Below, piece by piece: positions 62,196 through 64,000 of a stretch of DNA of 64,000 nt. Where the stretch lies: NCBI RefSeq assembly GCF_001517545.1, contig NZ_FBYA01000001.1:778930-842929 (forward strand), given 5' to 3'. A program made the translations under genes and the position numbers. The DNA comes from Limnohabitans sp. Rim47 (GTDB lineage: Bacteria; Pseudomonadota; Gammaproteobacteria; Burkholderiales; Burkholderiaceae_C). Position 1 is the stretch's first letter, and every line of letters starts with the position of its first letter. The notes beneath the pieces are model-generated. The model made no database searches, had not been told where the DNA came from, and saw only the letters and a program-made list of their open reading frames with translations.

Positions 62196-63182
62196 TTGAA
62201 TCAAACTGAAATTTTGGTCGCCCGTGCGATTTTTCCTGACGTGCTTGATGCCTTGTCCGTGCACTTCAAAGTCGAAAGCAACCAGGCCGACGAAGTCTGG
62301 TCTGCCGCCGAGCTGAGCCGCCGCATGCAGGGCAAGGTGGGCGCATTGACCGCCGGCAGCGATCGCATCGACGTGGCCTTGCTGCAAGCCAACCCGCAGT
62401 TGCGCATCGTGGCCAATATGGCTGTGGGCTACAACAACTTCGATGTCCCCGCCATGACCGCTGCAGGCGTGTTGGCCAGCAACACGCCCGATGTCTTGAC
62501 CGAGACGACGGCCGATTTCGGCTTTGCACTGCTCATGGCCACGGCCCGCCGCATCACCGAAAGCGAACACTTTTTGCGTGCCGGAAAGTGGACCAAGTGG
62601 AGCTACGACATGTTTGCCGGGGCCGAGGTGCATGGCTCGACCATTGGCATCATCGGCATGGGCCGCATCGGTCAGGGCATTGCCCGCCGCGCCGCGCATG
62701 GCTTTGGCATGAACGTTATTTACCACAACCGCTCGCGTTTGAGCCCCGAGTTGGAGGCCGAATGCCAAGCCCGCTATGTGTCCAAACAAGAACTGCTGCA
62801 AACCGCTGACCACGTGATGTTGGTGGTGCCTCACAGCGCCGAATCGCACCACACCATCGGCGCTGCCGAGTTGGCGCTGATGAAGCCCAGCGCCACCTTG
62901 GTCAACATCGCACGCGGCGGCATCGTGGACGATGCGGCTTTGGCCAAGGCCTTGGCTGCAGGTCAGATTGCCGCGGCAGGCCTGGATGTGTTCGAGGGCG
63001 AGCCGCAGGTGCACCCCGACTTGCTCAAGGTGCCCAATGTGGTGTTGACTCCCCACATCGCCAGCGCCACGGTCAAGACCCGCCGGGCCATGGCCCAGTT
63101 GGCCGCCGACAACCTGATCGCTTACCTGACCCGCGGCAAAGCTCTGACCCCGCTGAACACTGTGCCGGGCGCTGCGGCATGA
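62196..63182 (+). CDS. D-2-hydroxyacid dehydrogenase (GhrB/glyoxylate reductase-like)
   Basis: The 328-residue enzyme reduces glyoxylate, hydroxypyruvate or 2-ketogluconate. It has NAD(P)-binding GMGRIGQGIA, catalytic Arg in NIARGGIVDD, Glu in DVFEGEPQVH and His in LTPHIASAT. The start is TTG at 62196 after CGGAGAAAGA; no ATG lies near. The stop overlaps the rmuC ATG. Confidence 0.93.
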   Translation: MNQTEILVARAIFPDVLDALSVHFKVESNQADEVWSAAELSRRMQGKVGALTAGSDRIDVALLQANPQLRIVANMAVGYNNFDVPAMTAAGVLASNTPDVLTETTADFGFALLMATARRITESEHFLRAGKWTKWSYDMFAGAEVHGSTIGIIGMGRIGQGIARRAAHGFGMNVIYHNRSRLSPELEAECQARYVSKQELLQTADHVMLVVPHSAESHHTIGAAELALMKPSATLVNIARGGIVDDAALAKALAAGQIAAAGLDVFEGEPQVHPDLLKVPNVVLTPHIASATVKTRRAMAQLAADNLIAYLTRGKALTPLNTVPGAAA

Positions 63183-64000
63183 ACGAATGGGTTTTGCTGG
63201 CCTTGGTGGGCTTGAACCTGCTGGTGGTGTTGGTGTTGTTGTTCCGCTCCAAAACGGCCCCGCAGGAAGACAAAGACGCCGCAGCCAAGATTGCAGCAGA
63301 CCAAGCCGCCGAGCAAATGGCATGGCAGCTGCAACAGTTTGCGGCGGTGCAAGCCCAGACCGAACGGCTGGAGCGCGAGTTGCGCACCGAAATCAACCAG
63401 TCCGGCGTGCAAGGGCGGCAAGAGTCTATGCAAACGCTCACGCTGTTCCAGCAATCGCTGTTGCAGCAAAGCGCCGAAGCCACGCGCACGCAAAACCAAC
63501 AGATCGACGCGCTGGCCCAACAGCTGGCCTTGCTTCAAAAAAGCCTGACCGACAGCCTGGCGCAACAGGTCAATGCGCTGTCAGAGTCGAACGCCCGGCG
63601 CTTGAGCGAGATGCGCGGCACCATGGAGACGCAACTGGCCCAGCTCCAGCAAAGTAACGCAGCCAAGCTCGACGAAATGCGTCAGACCGTGGACGAAAAG
63701 CTGCAGGCTACGCTGCAAGCCCGCTTGGGTGAAAGCTTCAAACAAGTGGCCGAGCGGCTGGAACAGGTGCACAAAGGTTTGGGCGAAATGCACCACCTGG
63801 CCCAAGGCGTGGGCGACCTCAAGCACCTGCTGACCAACGTCAAAACCCGTGGCATGTTTGGCGAGGCGCAGTTGGCTTCGTTGCTGGAGCAGGTGCTCAC
63901 GCCCGAGCAATACGCGGTGCAGGTGGCCACGCGCCCCGGCGACAAAAACCGGGTGGACTTTGCGATTCGCCTGCCCGGCCGATCCGACAGTGGCCAGCCT
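63179..64000 (+). CDS. rmuC: DNA recombination protein RmuC, 5' part
   Basis: The frame opens at ATG 63179, overlapping the previous stop, and runs off the window after about 274 codons. It has an N-terminal membrane helix (WVLLALVGLNLLVVLVLLF), a long coiled coil rich in Gln, Ala and Leu (about 30-185), and the start of the nuclease-like domain (KTRGMFGEAQLASLLEQVL). RmuC limits rearrangement at inverted repeats. The C-terminal domain is not visible. Confidence 0.92.
   Translation, partial: MNEWVLLALVGLNLLVVLVLLFRSKTAPQEDKDAAAKIAADQAAEQMAWQLQQFAAVQAQTERLERELRTEINQSGVQGRQESMQTLTLFQQSLLQQSAEATRTQNQQIDALAQQLALLQKSLTDSLAQQVNALSESNARRLSEMRGTMETQLAQLQQSNAAKLDEMRQTVDEKLQATLQARLGESFKQVAERLEQVHKGLGEMHHLAQGVGDLKHLLTNVKTRGMFGEAQLASLLEQVLTPEQYAVQVATRPGDKNRVDFAIRLPGRSDSGQP

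Overview
The window looks like chromosome of a Burkholderiales betaproteobacterium, most likely Comamonadaceae of the Limnohabitans/Rhodoferax kind. I judge this from the GC-rich coding style, the gene orders guaB-guaA and tig-clpP-clpX-lon, a phasin, and a conserved tRNA-linked protein that I recall as DUF6806. No database was searched; family names come from recognisable motifs and memory.

Layout. 1-3796: end of an rRNA-type methyltransferase, then guaB and guaA. 3782-10734: an AT-rich integrated element of about 7 kb, inserted at the last codons of guaA and bounded by imperfect copies of the guaA end. 10735-17506: two small related secreted proteins, an orphan family-3 binding protein, and a complete iron/phosphonate-type ABC importer with a HAD hydrolase. 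17514-21412: hemH, a second HAD enzyme and two trans-prenyl (squalene-type) synthases. 21432-25828: an RND efflux pair behind a promoter with a TetR-like dyad. 25945-32034: tRNA-Leu, trigger factor, ClpP, ClpX and Lon, a protein-quality-control block. 32131-35569: duplicated tRNA-Gly, tRNA-Cys, tRNA-Leu and small conserved proteins. 35581-46465: MFS transporter, murI, class I fumarase, UPF0114 protein, acs, ggt, an SDR enzyme, cfa and a DUF3149 mini-protein. 46592-49476: DUF423 protein and ahpC-ahpF with an OxyR-like site. 49580-51631: a Fur-box iron-binding protein divergent from a patatin lipoprotein. 52006-58222: phasin, a histone-deacetylase-like/thioesterase/nitroreductase operon, and a Liv-type ABC transporter with fused permeases. 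58230-64000: two sodium/proton antiporters around pncB, a hydroxyacid dehydrogenase and the start of rmuC.

The guaA element is the most unusual part. It has a full-length tyrosine integrase beside the left end, a second very short tyrosine recombinase with only the catalytic domain, and a 194-residue protein carrying the three motifs of rolling-circle (HUH) replication initiators, including a YxxK motif. It also has a structured non-coding stretch ending in a terminator, an H-NS-like oligomerisation stub, a DUF6641-like protein and several exported proteins of unknown role. It has no capsid, portal, relaxase or conjugation genes. The best reading is an integrating rolling-circle replicon or satellite that needs a helper to move. 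The element-wide interpretation is inference; motifs, repeats and boundaries are visible in the sequence.
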